Part shown: in pieces, positions 41,923 to 50,412 of the stretch
How positions within the stretch are numbered: position 1 is the stretch's first letter
How the letters are laid out: each line of letters starts with the position of its first letter
Assembly: GCA_036397095.1 (NCBI GenBank)
Contig: DASWJQ010000118.1
Coordinates: forward strand, 23,392 to 87,391
DNA: 64,000 nt
Direction: 5' to 3'
Origin: DASWJQ01 sp036397095
GTDB taxonomy: Bacteria > Chloroflexota > Anaerolineae > Anaerolineales > E44-bin32
Program-made: the position numbers and the translations under genes
Notes under the pieces: generated by a model
Told to the model about the DNA's origin: nothing
The model's database searches: none
The model's input: only the letters and a program-made list of their open reading frames with translations

Positions 41923-44621
41923 GGTGCCTCCAGTGGCAAGGAGACTCGGAAGCAGGTGCCCTTGGTCAGAGGCACCAGTTGGATGTCGCCGCCATGGGCT
42001 CTAACAAAGCCCCGGCTTATCGACAATCCGAGACCGGCGCCGAACGCGGCCGGTGCCAGGCCCTCTTCGACTCGGAAGAATGGTTCGAAGACGCGCGCAC
42101 GATACTGCGCCGGGATGCCGGGGCCGTTGTCCTCGACCTCGATCGTGGCGAACCCATTATGCCGGCCTAACCGGACATGGATGGCCCCCAGGCCGGGTGC
42201 GTGCTTGGCGGCGTTATCGATCAAGTTGCGCAAGGCAACTTGAATCCGGCCGGCGTCGAGCATGATTGGAGGCAAGCCCTTGTCGAGGGTCAGGCGAAGC
42301 CGGCGCTCGGTATCAGGGGGGCTGGCGGCGGAGGTCGATCGAATGAGCGCCGACAGATCGGTTGGGCTGCGGTCCACCCTCAGGGTCCCGCCTTCGATCC
42401 TTGACAAGTCCAGCAGGTCGGTCACCAGCAGGCCCAGCCGATCGGCCTCCTGGCTGATAATGGTCAGGAATTCGTGCTGCGATTCTGGGTCCCAGCGCAC
42501 ATCCTTGGCCAGCAATGTGCTGGCATAACCCTTGATCGCCGCCAGCGGTGTGCGCAGCTCATGCGAAACCGTGGCAATCAGGCTGTTCTTCATGCGGCCC
42601 AGCAGGTGGAACTCGGTCACGTCATGGAACAGCTGGCCACGGCCAAGGCGTGCACCGCGTTGATCGGTCACCGCAAAGGCCTGGACACGCATCGTCAGCG
42701 GGCCTTGCCGGGTCTCGAAGGTCAATTCGCCGATGTGGCCCAGTTGGTCATCGGCCTCAGGCCCAAGGACGCTAGCCGCAGCTTCAGGGTCCGGGCAGCG
42801 GAGCGCCAGGGCCTGGCGGACATCGTCGGCTTGCCCATGATCGAATGCCTCCGGTTCGGCCTGAGCAATTTGGAATACGCGGCGATTGCAGAACAGCAGC
42901 CTTCCACGCTCGTCCTCGAGAATCAAACCGTCGTCCATGCTCTGGATCAATGACTCGAGGCGGCGGGTCTGTTCTTGAAGCTGCTCATCGCTCCGGGAGA
43001 AGAGCGTGGCGTTCTCGAGGGCCATTGCCGCCAGATTGGCGAAGCTGATGACCATCCCCATTTCGCGGTCGCGAATCTCACGCGGCTGGTCGAAGTAGGC
43101 AATCAGGGCGGCTGGCCTGGCGTGCTGGGTTATCAGGGGGACGGCCAGCAAGGCCCGGTAGCCCTCGGCCCGAGCACGCGGGCGCGCCTCGGTGAAGGAG
43201 GCATCAGTTTCGGTGTCATCGATCTGGATCGGCACGCCGCTGCGAATGGCGCGCATCGTCGGGGAGCTCGGCTCCGTCGGGCTGATGGCCAATCGGCGAA
43301 TGTAGCCGGGGGACAGACCGCGACTGGCCTGAATTCGGAAGACCCCCCTGGCTTCATCCAGGGCCACGATGGCGCAGGTATGGGTGTTGAGGAGCAAGCC
43401 GATCTGCTCCAGGATCCGGTCGAGCACCGTATTGACATCCAGCGATGAGACTACGGCGCCGCTGGTTTGGACTAGCATCTCCAGGTCATGGACCCGACGC
43501 CGAATCGCTTGCTCCATGCGCAGAATGGACCGGGCCAGGTGGCCCATCTGGTCGGCTCGTGCTGCCAGTGATGTGACGTATGGCTCAATCGGAGCCTGAT
43601 GCTGCTCGCCAAGCTCAATCCACTGGCTGAAATCCGCCAAAGCGCCCAGCGGGCGGATCACCCGGCGTGAGAGGGCAAGCCAGAAGAACAGACCGCCCAG
43701 CAGGAAGATTCCGATCGCGATCAACAGGCCGCGGTGGTAGGCGTCGGCGGTGCTGAAGGCGCTGACGCGGGGACGGCTGACGATAACGCCCCAATTGCCA
43801 GACGGTATCGGCGCGTACGCGTACAGCCATGGTTCGCCCTGCGCGTTGGTGGCCAGGCGGCTGCCGGCCGAAAATGCCTGCAGGCTGCGCACAATGTCGG
43901 GCAGCTCGGCCCCTAGATCATGGAGCAGCCGGCCAGGGTCAGGATCGGCGATTGTCTGACCACTGGCGTCGATCATGGCAACGTGGAAACCGGTGGCTGC
44001 GGGGTGCTCAGCTGCAATGGCTGCCAGATCCTCGGATAGGCTCTGCAGCCTCAGGTTGGTCGCAACCACCCCATCAAAGCGGCCATTGATCACGATTGGC
44101 ATCACGGTGGTGGCCACGGCCTGGTTGGTAGTGGGCGAAATCCGGCCTTCGGAGACGACGGCCGTAAGCTGGTTGCGGGCGGCTTGAAAGTAGGGTCGGA
44201 AGGAGAAATCGTCGCCGACGGTCGATCCGGGGCCGATCGGGTAGTGGAACACCATGCGCCCGTCGGCATCGAGCCGATAGATCAGGTTGACCTCGGGCCG
44301 GGCCAGCGACACCGCCCGGAATAGATCTTCCATGGCCGAGAGATCTGCCCGCTGAACGGCAGGCTCGCCCGCCAACTGGGAGACGGTGTAGAGCGCCCTG
44401 CCCAACTCGGCATCGGTCTTGAGGGCAATCGCCCTGGCCAAGGAAAGATCGGCGGAGCGCACATCGTTCTCGAGCCGCTGGCTCGAAACCCGGTCGAAGC
44501 CAATGGCCGCCAAGACGACCGGCGCCACGAAGCACAGGTACAGGATCAACATCCCGACACCCAACTTCTGATGCTGCCAGGTCAGTCGTCTCCACAACGC
44601 GGAGATGGTCGATTGCTCCAA
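41919..44621 (-). CDS. Multidomain sensor histidine kinase (dCache-HAMP-GAF-PAS)
   Basis: The 900-aa kinase has a membrane helix near residues 22-40. A dCache-type extracytoplasmic sensor follows (about 45-285; NLIYRLDADGRMVFHYP, DFSFRPYFQAARNQLTAVVSEGRISP, YAYAPIPSGNWGVIVSRP). Then come a second helix (about 295-315), HAMP, a GAF domain (about 390-555), a PAS-like domain (about 570-680), HisKA with SHELRTPLAAIKGYAS and HATPase (LIDNAAKHAPG, VEDNGPGIP, GAGLGLSISRGF). Periplasmic dCache domains often bind amino acids, which fits the adjacent liv genes. The start is a TTG; no better start or SD was found, so the N terminus is uncertain by a few residues. Confidence 0.93.
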   Translation of the reverse strand: MEQSTISALWRRLTWQHQKLGVGMLILYLCFVAPVVLAAIGFDRVSSQRLENDVRSADLSLARAIALKTDAELGRALYTVSQLAGEPAVQRADLSAMEDLFRAVSLARPEVNLIYRLDADGRMVFHYPIGPGSTVGDDFSFRPYFQAARNQLTAVVSEGRISPTTNQAVATTVMPIVINGRFDGVVATNLRLQSLSEDLAAIAAEHPAATGFHVAMIDASGQTIADPDPGRLLHDLGAELPDIVRSLQAFSAGSRLATNAQGEPWLYAYAPIPSGNWGVIVSRPRVSAFSTADAYHRGLLIAIGIFLLGGLFFWLALSRRVIRPLGALADFSQWIELGEQHQAPIEPYVTSLAARADQMGHLARSILRMEQAIRRRVHDLEMLVQTSGAVVSSLDVNTVLDRILEQIGLLLNTHTCAIVALDEARGVFRIQASRGLSPGYIRRLAISPTEPSSPTMRAIRSGVPIQIDDTETDASFTEARPRARAEGYRALLAVPLITQHARPAALIAYFDQPREIRDREMGMVISFANLAAMALENATLFSRSDEQLQEQTRRLESLIQSMDDGLILEDERGRLLFCNRRVFQIAQAEPEAFDHGQADDVRQALALRCPDPEAAASVLGPEADDQLGHIGELTFETRQGPLTMRVQAFAVTDQRGARLGRGQLFHDVTEFHLLGRMKNSLIATVSHELRTPLAAIKGYASTLLAKDVRWDPESQHEFLTIISQEADRLGLLVTDLLDLSRIEGGTLRVDRSPTDLSALIRSTSAASPPDTERRLRLTLDKGLPPIMLDAGRIQVALRNLIDNAAKHAPGLGAIHVRLGRHNGFATIEVEDNGPGIPAQYRARVFEPFFRVEEGLAPAAFGAGLGLSISRGFVRAHGGDIQLVPLTKGTCFRVSLPLEAP

Positions 44622-44958
44622 AGATGGTCGGCCAGAGCGGGATGAGGGCTGATATCGGCAGGCCGGACGGCGAAACTGCCCCCATCCTAGGAAATCGGAC
44701 CAAACTGGGCTAGTAATGAATGTCAGATCGAGTTGGGCAGACCGTCACGCCGGTCGCACGGGATGGCGTCAGGTGCCAAGCACCAGGCACCTGGCAATCA
44801 GTACTGCGCTGCCGGTCTTCGGCCATCAGCGGTCAGTAAGAGCAGATAACACAAAGGCACAAAGACTCCCTATTCGAAGACTCAAAGAACCATTAAGGTT
44901 GTGTTCTTTGTGCCCTTGGTGACTTTGTGTTATGTGCTCTTGAGTTTGCGGTCAGAGA
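44622..44958. other. 337-nt gap with a small hairpin and a large palindrome
   Basis: No gene is seen. An AGGTGCC / GGCACCT stem lies around 44770-44791. The right half is the palindrome listed next. The gap must contain the promoter of the kinase-regulator-liv set, but no convincing -10 was found. Confidence 0.5.
44838..44941. repeat. Long imperfect palindrome (ATAACACAAAG family)
   Basis: Left arm AAGAGCAGATAACACAAAG and right arm CTTTGTGTTATGTGCTCTT pair with one mismatch over 19 nt. Inner CACAAAGA/TCTTTGTG blocks extend the pairing. It lies downstream of the hom stop. Confidence 0.8.
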
Positions 44959-45990
44959 TCAGCCGCCGCGTACGGCGTTGACGAAATCGGCCAGCAGCCC
45001 GTAGGCAGTGGTATCCGGCGAGGGATCCTGCTCGCTCAGCGTCAGGGCGCCGAGCACGTCGGTCTCGAAGGTGATAGCCGAAGTGGTGCCTTCGACCGAG
45101 TACAGCGGGTCGTCAGGCGCGAGCAGTTGCGGTCCAACAGCCGCCAGGATCGAACCGTAGCGGTCCTCCGCCTGACAGATCAGCTTCCAACGGTTGCCGG
45201 CGCGGTGGGCGGTGCGGATCTGGCTCTCGGACAAGCCATCGATGCCTTGACGCCGCACCTGGTCGGGGGTCAGCGGGTGCCCCATCAAAACGGTGACCAG
45301 CGCCGCCACTTTGACGGCCGCATCCCAGCCCTCGATGTCGCCGCTGGGATCGGTCTCGGCGATCCCCATCGCCTGCGCCCGGCCGATGGCCTCTGCGAAT
45401 GTGGCGCCGGTTTCGACCAGCCCGAGCACCAGGTTGGTCGTGGAGTTGAGCACGCCGCGAAAGCGGTGGAGCCGGGCGGCGGGCAACGCCGTGCGCCATA
45501 GGGCGAACAGCGGCGCACCGTCCATCACGGTTGACTCAAAGAGGAACTTAACTCGGTTGGCGGCGGCCAGCTGGGTCAGCTCGGCATGGCCGTGCACCAC
45601 CGGCCCCTTGTTGGCCGTGACGGCATGCATACCGAGTTTGAGAGCCAGACGTATGTGGTCGAGTCCGGGCTGGCCGGTCTGATAGTCGACTGGGGTGTTC
45701 TCGAACATGACTTGCGCCTGGCTGGTGCGCAAGAGCGCTTCGACCGTGTCCGGTTGGGGTCCGGCGGCCAACTCGGCCAGGTTCCCGCCGCCCTCGGTCA
45801 AGCGGGCCGCCACCTCCAGGTCGATCCCCTGCGGACGGAGCAGCAGCCCGTGTTGGCCGGTGGCGATGGCGGTCACCCGGAACTCGATGGCATAGGCCTT
45901 GTGCAGGTGGTCGCGCTTGGCACGCAGTAAGCGGGCCAGCGCCCGGCCGACGTTGCCGTAGCCGATCAGCGCAAGGTTGTAGGTCGGCAT
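44959..45990 (-). CDS. hom: Homoserine dehydrogenase
   Basis: The 343-aa protein reduces aspartate semialdehyde to homoserine for threonine and methionine synthesis. It has the Rossmann start LALIGYGNVGRALARLL, the HAVTANKGPVVH segment, the family signature GVLNSTTNLVL and MGIAETDPSGDIEGWDAAVK. The usual GVxNGTTN reads NSTTN here. It has no C-terminal ACT domain, so threonine feedback is not expected through that route. It begins 9 nt after a formyltransferase gene. Confidence 0.93.
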   Translation of the reverse strand: MPTYNLALIGYGNVGRALARLLRAKRDHLHKAYAIEFRVTAIATGQHGLLLRPQGIDLEVAARLTEGGGNLAELAAGPQPDTVEALLRTSQAQVMFENTPVDYQTGQPGLDHIRLALKLGMHAVTANKGPVVHGHAELTQLAAANRVKFLFESTVMDGAPLFALWRTALPAARLHRFRGVLNSTTNLVLGLVETGATFAEAIGRAQAMGIAETDPSGDIEGWDAAVKVAALVTVLMGHPLTPDQVRRQGIDGLSESQIRTAHRAGNRWKLICQAEDRYGSILAAVGPQLLAPDDPLYSVEGTTSAITFETDVLGALTLSEQDPSPDTTAYGLLADFVNAVRGG

Positions 45991-45999
45991 CCGGCGCTC

Positions 46000-46794
46000 T
46001 CAGAACTGGCGGAACAGCTTGGGTTGTTTGGAGGGCAGGTGGCCGGCCAGGTAGTGATCAACCAGGTCGTCATCATAGACGTCATACAACACCCGCAAAT
46101 GCTGCGGTTTGAAATCGCTCGCCAGAAAATTCTTGCCGGTACTGCGCTGGCGGTGGGTTTGCCAACCGCCGTCGCGCTCGAAGATCTCGAGCAATCGGAC
46201 CGCCTGCTCGGCCGAGGCCACCACCGCTTTGCAGGCCACATCGTGTACACCGTCGCCGGGATCCAGGCCGGGTACGACCTGGTGGACGACATCGCCGGCA
46301 TCGGGCTCGGCCACGATGTAGTGGAAGGTGGTGCCAGCGTAGGTCGGCTCGAGGAAGTAAAACGGCCAGAACAGGGTGGCGGCGCCGCGGTAGCGCGGCG
46401 ACAAGCCAAGATGCAGGTTGATGGTGTGCCGGGGGACGGCGGCCGCCAGGTCGTCGAGGATCAGGCCACAGCCGAAGACCAGCACCAGGTCGGGATCGAT
46501 CTGCCGCACGAACTCGGCGTTGGCTGGGCTGTTGAGTTCAGCGGCGCTGGTCTTGCGAATCTCCGGCGTTTCGGGGAAAGGTTGCTCGCCAAAGTGGCGG
46601 GCCTCGGCCTGGGCGCGGGCCTGAAAGTGGCGCACGAAGTTGGCCCGATCGCGCTCGGCCAGGCCGTTGGGCGGCTGCGGGATCAGGTTCTCACGAACTT
46701 CGACCAGCGCACCGGCCAGTGGGTAAGTTTGGGCGACGCGGTTAATGTAATACAGATGGCGAGGGTGGCTGCCGCCAATCCACATCAGCTTCAT
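46000..46794 (-). CDS. Formyltransferase-family protein (Fmt/ArnA-like domain)
   Basis: The 264-aa protein has the folate-dependent formyltransferase core: LVLVFGCGLILDD, NLHLGLSPRYRGAATLFWPFYFLEPT (the HxSxLPxxRG-like active-site segment, here with the Asn preceding and His in NLHLGLSP), and GTTFHYIVAEPDAGDVVHQ (Asp). It lacks the C-terminal domain of methionyl-tRNA formyltransferase and is more like sugar N-formyltransferases. Its start overlaps the DUF4910 gene by 4 nt. That pairing suggests envelope glycan or secondary metabolite modification. Confidence 0.85.
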   Translation of the reverse strand: MKLMWIGGSHPRHLYYINRVAQTYPLAGALVEVRENLIPQPPNGLAERDRANFVRHFQARAQAEARHFGEQPFPETPEIRKTSAAELNSPANAEFVRQIDPDLVLVFGCGLILDDLAAAVPRHTINLHLGLSPRYRGAATLFWPFYFLEPTYAGTTFHYIVAEPDAGDVVHQVVPGLDPGDGVHDVACKAVVASAEQAVRLLEIFERDGGWQTHRQRSTGKNFLASDFKPQHLRVLYDVYDDDLVDHYLAGHLPSKQPKLFRQF

Positions 46795-48206
46795 CGGTCG
46801 GCCTCCGCCTGATCGTCAACCAGGGCCAGCAGTCCGTGCTGGCGCAGCTTCTCGGCGGTTTCATAGAGTTGGCGCACGGGCAGGCCGGTCTGTTCTGCGA
46901 TGCGGAGGAGACTGGTCTGGCCATCGCCGTAAAACATCAGCCAGCGCATGGCGTCGAGCGAATCGCCGCGGATCCCCGTCTCCGTTTCCAGCCGAATCTG
47001 GTAGCGGCGCTCGGCATGCGGCCGCGACAAATCGGCGGCCTTCTGCTTAATCGTACCGCCGAGCGAGGGGTACAGGTCGCGCTTGCCAAACATCGGCTCG
47101 GAGTAGGGCGCCAGCGAGCGATAGGTGAAGTTGAGCTCGAGCTTCTCAATCGAGAGCAGATAGAGCTTGAGACTGTCCACCAGATGCTCTGGTCGGATGA
47201 AGTCCAGGTTGTCGAGCGAGGTATGGTACTCATCGTACTCGTAGTACTTGGCCTTGCAGATCGTGCCGACCGGGAGGCGGAACCCGGGCGCCGAATACTG
47301 CTTCTCATCCGAACCGTTGACGTCAAACGGGTACAGGATCGGTTCGACGCCTTGTTCACGGAAGGTTTGAAGCACCACGCGGTCGATCAGATCGTCGTCG
47401 CGGAAGGTGTGCTTGTAGCCAAATGGGCCAGGGCCGGCAACCGTCGTCGGGATCCAGCCGCCGGCGACGCGCTGCATGGCGTCCTGATTGGCGGCAAGAT
47501 AAGCGATGGCCCCAATCGTCTCGGGCAGGATGACAAAGCGGTACGCATGGCGATGGGTGTTGGCCTGCAACTCGCGCAGCAGCAGCGCCCACAGCACCAC
47601 GCCCGACAGGCTGTCGTTGGCCAGGCTGGGGTGGCAGCAATAACTCGAGAGCAGATACTCTTGACCGCTGGCCCCAGCCAGGAGCGCCTCGCCAAGCGTC
47701 AGGCTGCCCGGCGCCAGCGTCGAGTCGATGACGGCGCGGTAGCGGACGGATGTGTCCATCGCTGCCAGCTGCTCATGGGGCAGGCAGAAGCCCCAATCCG
47801 GCGTGTAGTAGCTGGTCCGGTACGGGATGGCCCCGGGCAGATCGGGCAGGCTGTGAAGATGGGGCCGGAGCTCGTCCCAGGTCAGCAGTTCATCGACCGG
47901 CAGGCTGTAGCTGACCACGTGCAGGTTGCTGTCGGCAAAATCGAGCACGCGCTGACCGTCTTCGGTTTCGAGGTAGGCGCGGCGGATGTTCCATTCGGGC
48001 GGAACCTGCCAGTCGTACGCCTGCGTGCCTGACGGGATTTCGAGCACATCGAACTCGGCCACCTGCTGCAGGCGAGCCAACGTCTGGCGCACGCCGTCGC
48101 CCGTCAGGCTGCGGCAGAGCGGGAACAACTCGCGCAACAGGTCGTCGGCTTCCCGGGTCAGTTCATCCCAGTTCAGGGAGCGTGCGGTGAAGGGATTATT
48201 GGTCAC
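46791..48206 (-). CDS. DUF4910 / DUF2172 aminopeptidase-like protein with winged-helix tail
   Basis: The 471-aa protein has the DUF4910-type aminopeptidase fold. Markers are READDLLRELFPLCRSLTGDGVRQTL at the N terminus, LLSSYCCHPSLANDSLSGVV (metal ligands His and Asp), RFVILPETIGAIAYL (catalytic Glu), DVNGSDEKQYSAPGFRLPV and EYDEYHTSLDNLDF (His ligand). The last ~60 residues (TSLLRIAEQTGLPVRQLYETAEKLRQHGLL) form a winged helix. Such proteins occur in polysaccharide and natural-product clusters, where they may cleave amide bonds. The start is a GTG; GAGGAG lies 14 nt upstream, so it is uncertain. It is coupled to the formyltransferase gene. Confidence 0.82.
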   Translation of the reverse strand: MTNNPFTARSLNWDELTREADDLLRELFPLCRSLTGDGVRQTLARLQQVAEFDVLEIPSGTQAYDWQVPPEWNIRRAYLETEDGQRVLDFADSNLHVVSYSLPVDELLTWDELRPHLHSLPDLPGAIPYRTSYYTPDWGFCLPHEQLAAMDTSVRYRAVIDSTLAPGSLTLGEALLAGASGQEYLLSSYCCHPSLANDSLSGVVLWALLLRELQANTHRHAYRFVILPETIGAIAYLAANQDAMQRVAGGWIPTTVAGPGPFGYKHTFRDDDLIDRVVLQTFREQGVEPILYPFDVNGSDEKQYSAPGFRLPVGTICKAKYYEYDEYHTSLDNLDFIRPEHLVDSLKLYLLSIEKLELNFTYRSLAPYSEPMFGKRDLYPSLGGTIKQKAADLSRPHAERRYQIRLETETGIRGDSLDAMRWLMFYGDGQTSLLRIAEQTGLPVRQLYETAEKLRQHGLLALVDDQAEADR

Positions 48207-48257
48207 AGGGCGGTGGTGTCTCCTCAGGGGCGGCAGCCGGTCACAGGCGGAGCGAGT

Positions 48258-48980
48258 CTACACCAGCGGCCAGGGATATGGGCGGCGCTCGCCCGGCAGC
48301 GGGAAGGTGCTCTCGCCAACCAGGCGCTGGCCCCGGTCGATCATGGCTTCGATTTCGGAGGGCGCCAGCTGATCTGCCAGCTCGTTGCGCAGCGGCCCCT
48401 CGGCCGCCTGGGTACACAGGCTTTCGACTGGGGCGAGCAACCCCGGGTCAATGGGCTGGCCGGCGAAGTCCCAAACCACGGTGCGCAGTTTGTCTTCCTG
48501 ATGAAAGCACAACCCGTGATCGATCAGCCACAGCCGGCCGTCAAGGCCGCGCAGGATGTGGCCCCCCTTGCGGTCGGCGTTGTTGACCAGAGCATCAAAC
48601 AGTGCCACTGGCCGAAGCTCTTCTTTCTCGTCGGCTGTCATTGTGAAGTAGTGTTGGTCGTCGTGGTAGGGGATGAACAACTGGAGCGAGCCGGCACCTG
48701 CCGGACCGTCCTGGCGCAAAACGGTCGGCGGGACAAAATCCAAGCCCAGTGCACGGCTGACGAGGTAGGCCGCCACCTCGCGGTTGGCCAGCGTGCCGCT
48801 GGGGAAATCCCACAGAGGCTGCTCGCCGCGGCTTGGCTTGTAGACGGCCTTGGTGCTGGCGCCTTGCCAGCTGACTTCGACGAGGAAAGTGTAGTTGGAG
48901 CCGTACAAGAAACGACCTTGAGGCTGGATCGTTCCGCACTCGAGCGCCGTCAATTTGGAAAGCGAGCCGGGTTCAGCCAT
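48258..48980 (-). CDS. SCO1664-family protein (PI3/4-kinase-like fold)
   Basis: The 240-aa protein belongs to a family of unknown function distantly related to phosphatidylinositol kinases and known from Actinobacteria and Chloroflexota. Key stretches are FLVEVSWQGASTKAVYKPSRGEQPLWDFPSG (nucleotide-binding Lys), ELRPVALFDALVNNADRKGGHIL (catalytic-loop Asp/Asn) and LWLIDHGLCFHQEDKLRTVVWDF (metal-binding Asp). The catalytic residues of a kinase fold look intact. It follows the DUF3090 gene at 208 nt, with a palindrome inserted in the gap. The function of the trio is not known. Confidence 0.85.
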   Translation of the reverse strand: MAEPGSLSKLTALECGTIQPQGRFLYGSNYTFLVEVSWQGASTKAVYKPSRGEQPLWDFPSGTLANREVAAYLVSRALGLDFVPPTVLRQDGPAGAGSLQLFIPYHDDQHYFTMTADEKEELRPVALFDALVNNADRKGGHILRGLDGRLWLIDHGLCFHQEDKLRTVVWDFAGQPIDPGLLAPVESLCTQAAEGPLRNELADQLAPSEIEAMIDRGQRLVGESTFPLPGERRPYPWPLV

Positions 48981-48987
48981 GAGCCAT

Positions 48988-49084
48988 GCAAGATCTCATA
49001 ACACAAAGACACCAAGACTCAATGGGGACTGTTCTCCTTCGTGTCTTCGCACTTGCTTCGAGTCTTCGTGTTATCCGCTCTTGC
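48988..49084. repeat. Long imperfect palindrome (ATAACACAAAG family)
   Basis: Left arm GCAAGATCTCATAACACAAAG, with ACACCAAGACTC inside, pairs with a right arm reading CGAGTCTTCGTGTTATCCGCTCTTGC. The core is the same as the 44.8-kb element. It splits the DUF3090-SCO1664 pair. Confidence 0.75.
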
Positions 49085-49188
49085 GGTGCGTAGTTGGCAG
49101 CTTACCGTAGAACCCGCTAATCGCCCACTGCTTGCGCTGGCAGCCGGGCGCCAGGCATGGCAAAGTTTGGCTGTCGCCGCGTTCGGCG

Positions 49189-49707
49189 CTAGTGCTTGTG
49201 CCCGTTGCGTTTGGGACAGAAATGACCCTCGGGATCGATCGGTTGGCCGCAGTTGCCGCAGATCGGTCGGCCGCGTTGGGCGACTTCGAGGCCCCAGGCA
49301 CATAGGCTGCGAATCTGGGAGCGGGAGCACCAAAAACGGGCGACCGCCGGATTCTCCACCTGGCTATCTTCAAGCTGGATCTCGCGGGCGACGAGCACCA
49401 TCATGTCGGCGTCTTCATCGTAGCCGATACCCAATTGGCCGACGCGGAAGGCCGGGTCGATCGGCTTGTCCAGCTTCATGTCGGCCTCGAGGTAGGAATC
49501 GTCGGCGGCTTCCAGGTCGGGCCGGCGGACGGCCAGGTCGTCGAGGAACTCCTCGACGCCAACCGCCAGCGACTGCACCTGGGCCTTCTCGATGATCAAG
49601 GTGACCAGATCGTCGCCCTTGCGGGCCTGGAGGTAGAAGACGCGTTTGCCCGGGGGGCCAATGGCGTCGGTAGTAATTTGATCGACGGGTCGGAGGTCGT
49701 AATCCAT
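49189..49707 (-). CDS. DUF3090-family protein
   Basis: The 172-aa protein matches DUF3090: N terminus DYDLRPVDQITTDAIGPPGKRVFYLQARKGDD, DADMMVLVAREIQ in the middle, and a C-terminal zinc-ribbon-like CGNCGQPIDPEGHFCPKRNGH. The family is part of a conserved trio with a histidine phosphatase and an SCO1664 protein. The ATG at 49707 aligns with the usual family start; an in-frame GTG at 49758 is a weaker alternative. A TGATATACT extended -10 lies about 66 nt upstream. Function is unknown. Confidence 0.9.
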   Translation of the reverse strand: MDYDLRPVDQITTDAIGPPGKRVFYLQARKGDDLVTLIIEKAQVQSLAVGVEEFLDDLAVRRPDLEAADDSYLEADMKLDKPIDPAFRVGQLGIGYDEDADMMVLVAREIQLEDSQVENPAVARFWCSRSQIRSLCAWGLEVAQRGRPICGNCGQPIDPEGHFCPKRNGHKH

Positions 49708-49773
49708 CCGGCTTTCGCTGCCTGGTCCGACGCTGGGGTGGGCGAGGGCCTGGGGCACCCTCGGATGGGGTGC

Positions 49774-49779
49774 AGTATA
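49774..49779 (-). promoter_or_regulatory. Extended -10 TGATATACT for the DUF3090 gene
   Basis: TATACT on the minus strand with TGA in front lies in the 90-nt gap between the phosphatase and DUF3090 genes, giving DUF3090 its own possible promoter. Leader length would be about 60 nt to the ATG at 49707. Confidence 0.4.
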
Positions 49780-49797
49780 TCACCCGGCTTCGATCGA

Positions 49798-50403
49798 TCA
49801 GCCCAGCCGGGTGTCGTTGAGCCGGACCAGACGAATGTGGTCCTTGCCGACCAACAGCGCACTGACCGAGCCCGGGTCGACGATAAGCCGCTGGAACAAA
49901 TCCAGTGGGAGTCCAAGAAAGTGGGCCAGCGCAAGCTTAATGGCATCCGAGTGGGAAACACAGACGATCATGTCCTTCTTGCCGCTGTGGTGCTGGCGCA
50001 GCGCCTCGAGCTCGGCGACGATGCGGGCCTGGGCCTCGGGAAACGACTCGCCGCCGGGGAAGCGAAACAGCGACGGTCGGTCCTGAATGATCGACCAGGC
50101 CCTGAGCCGGCGCAGCGACTTCAACGACCGGCCCTGCCAATCGCCAACATCAATCTCGCCCAGGCCGGGGCGCTCTATCACCTTGAGGCCTCTGGCGGCG
50201 GCAATCGGCTGGGCCGTTTCCATAGTGCGATCGAGCGGGCTGGCATAAACGGCCTTGAAGGGCAGGGATTGTAGTCCGGCGGCCAGGGCCTCGGCCTGCT
50301 GGCGACCCCTTTCGTTCAAATGGACGTCCGGCAGCCAGCCGGCCAGAATTCCGCGCTTGACGTGATCATTCTGTCCATGGCGCACGAGCAAGAAGGTAGT
50401 CAC
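49798..50403 (-). CDS. Histidine phosphatase superfamily protein (MSMEG_4193-like)
   Basis: The 201-aa protein has the phosphohistidine motif LLVRHGQNDHV, LPDVHLNERGRQQAEALA, YASPLDRTMETA, and the second catalytic His in IVCVSHSDAIKLALAHFLGLPLDLFQRL. It is annotated in relatives as a phosphomutase-like member of the trio with DUF3090 and SCO1664. It could dephosphorylate a small phosphoester. It begins 9 nt after rarA, so it is likely in one transcript with it. Confidence 0.92.
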   Translation of the reverse strand: MTTFLLVRHGQNDHVKRGILAGWLPDVHLNERGRQQAEALAAGLQSLPFKAVYASPLDRTMETAQPIAAARGLKVIERPGLGEIDVGDWQGRSLKSLRRLRAWSIIQDRPSLFRFPGGESFPEAQARIVAELEALRQHHSGKKDMIVCVSHSDAIKLALAHFLGLPLDLFQRLIVDPGSVSALLVGKDHIRLVRLNDTRLG

Positions 50404-50412
50404 CGGCCGGCG

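Noticed and set aside
46836..48032. 398-codon plus-strand frame
   Set aside because: Antisense to the coupled DUF4910 gene, no RBS, no family resemblance.
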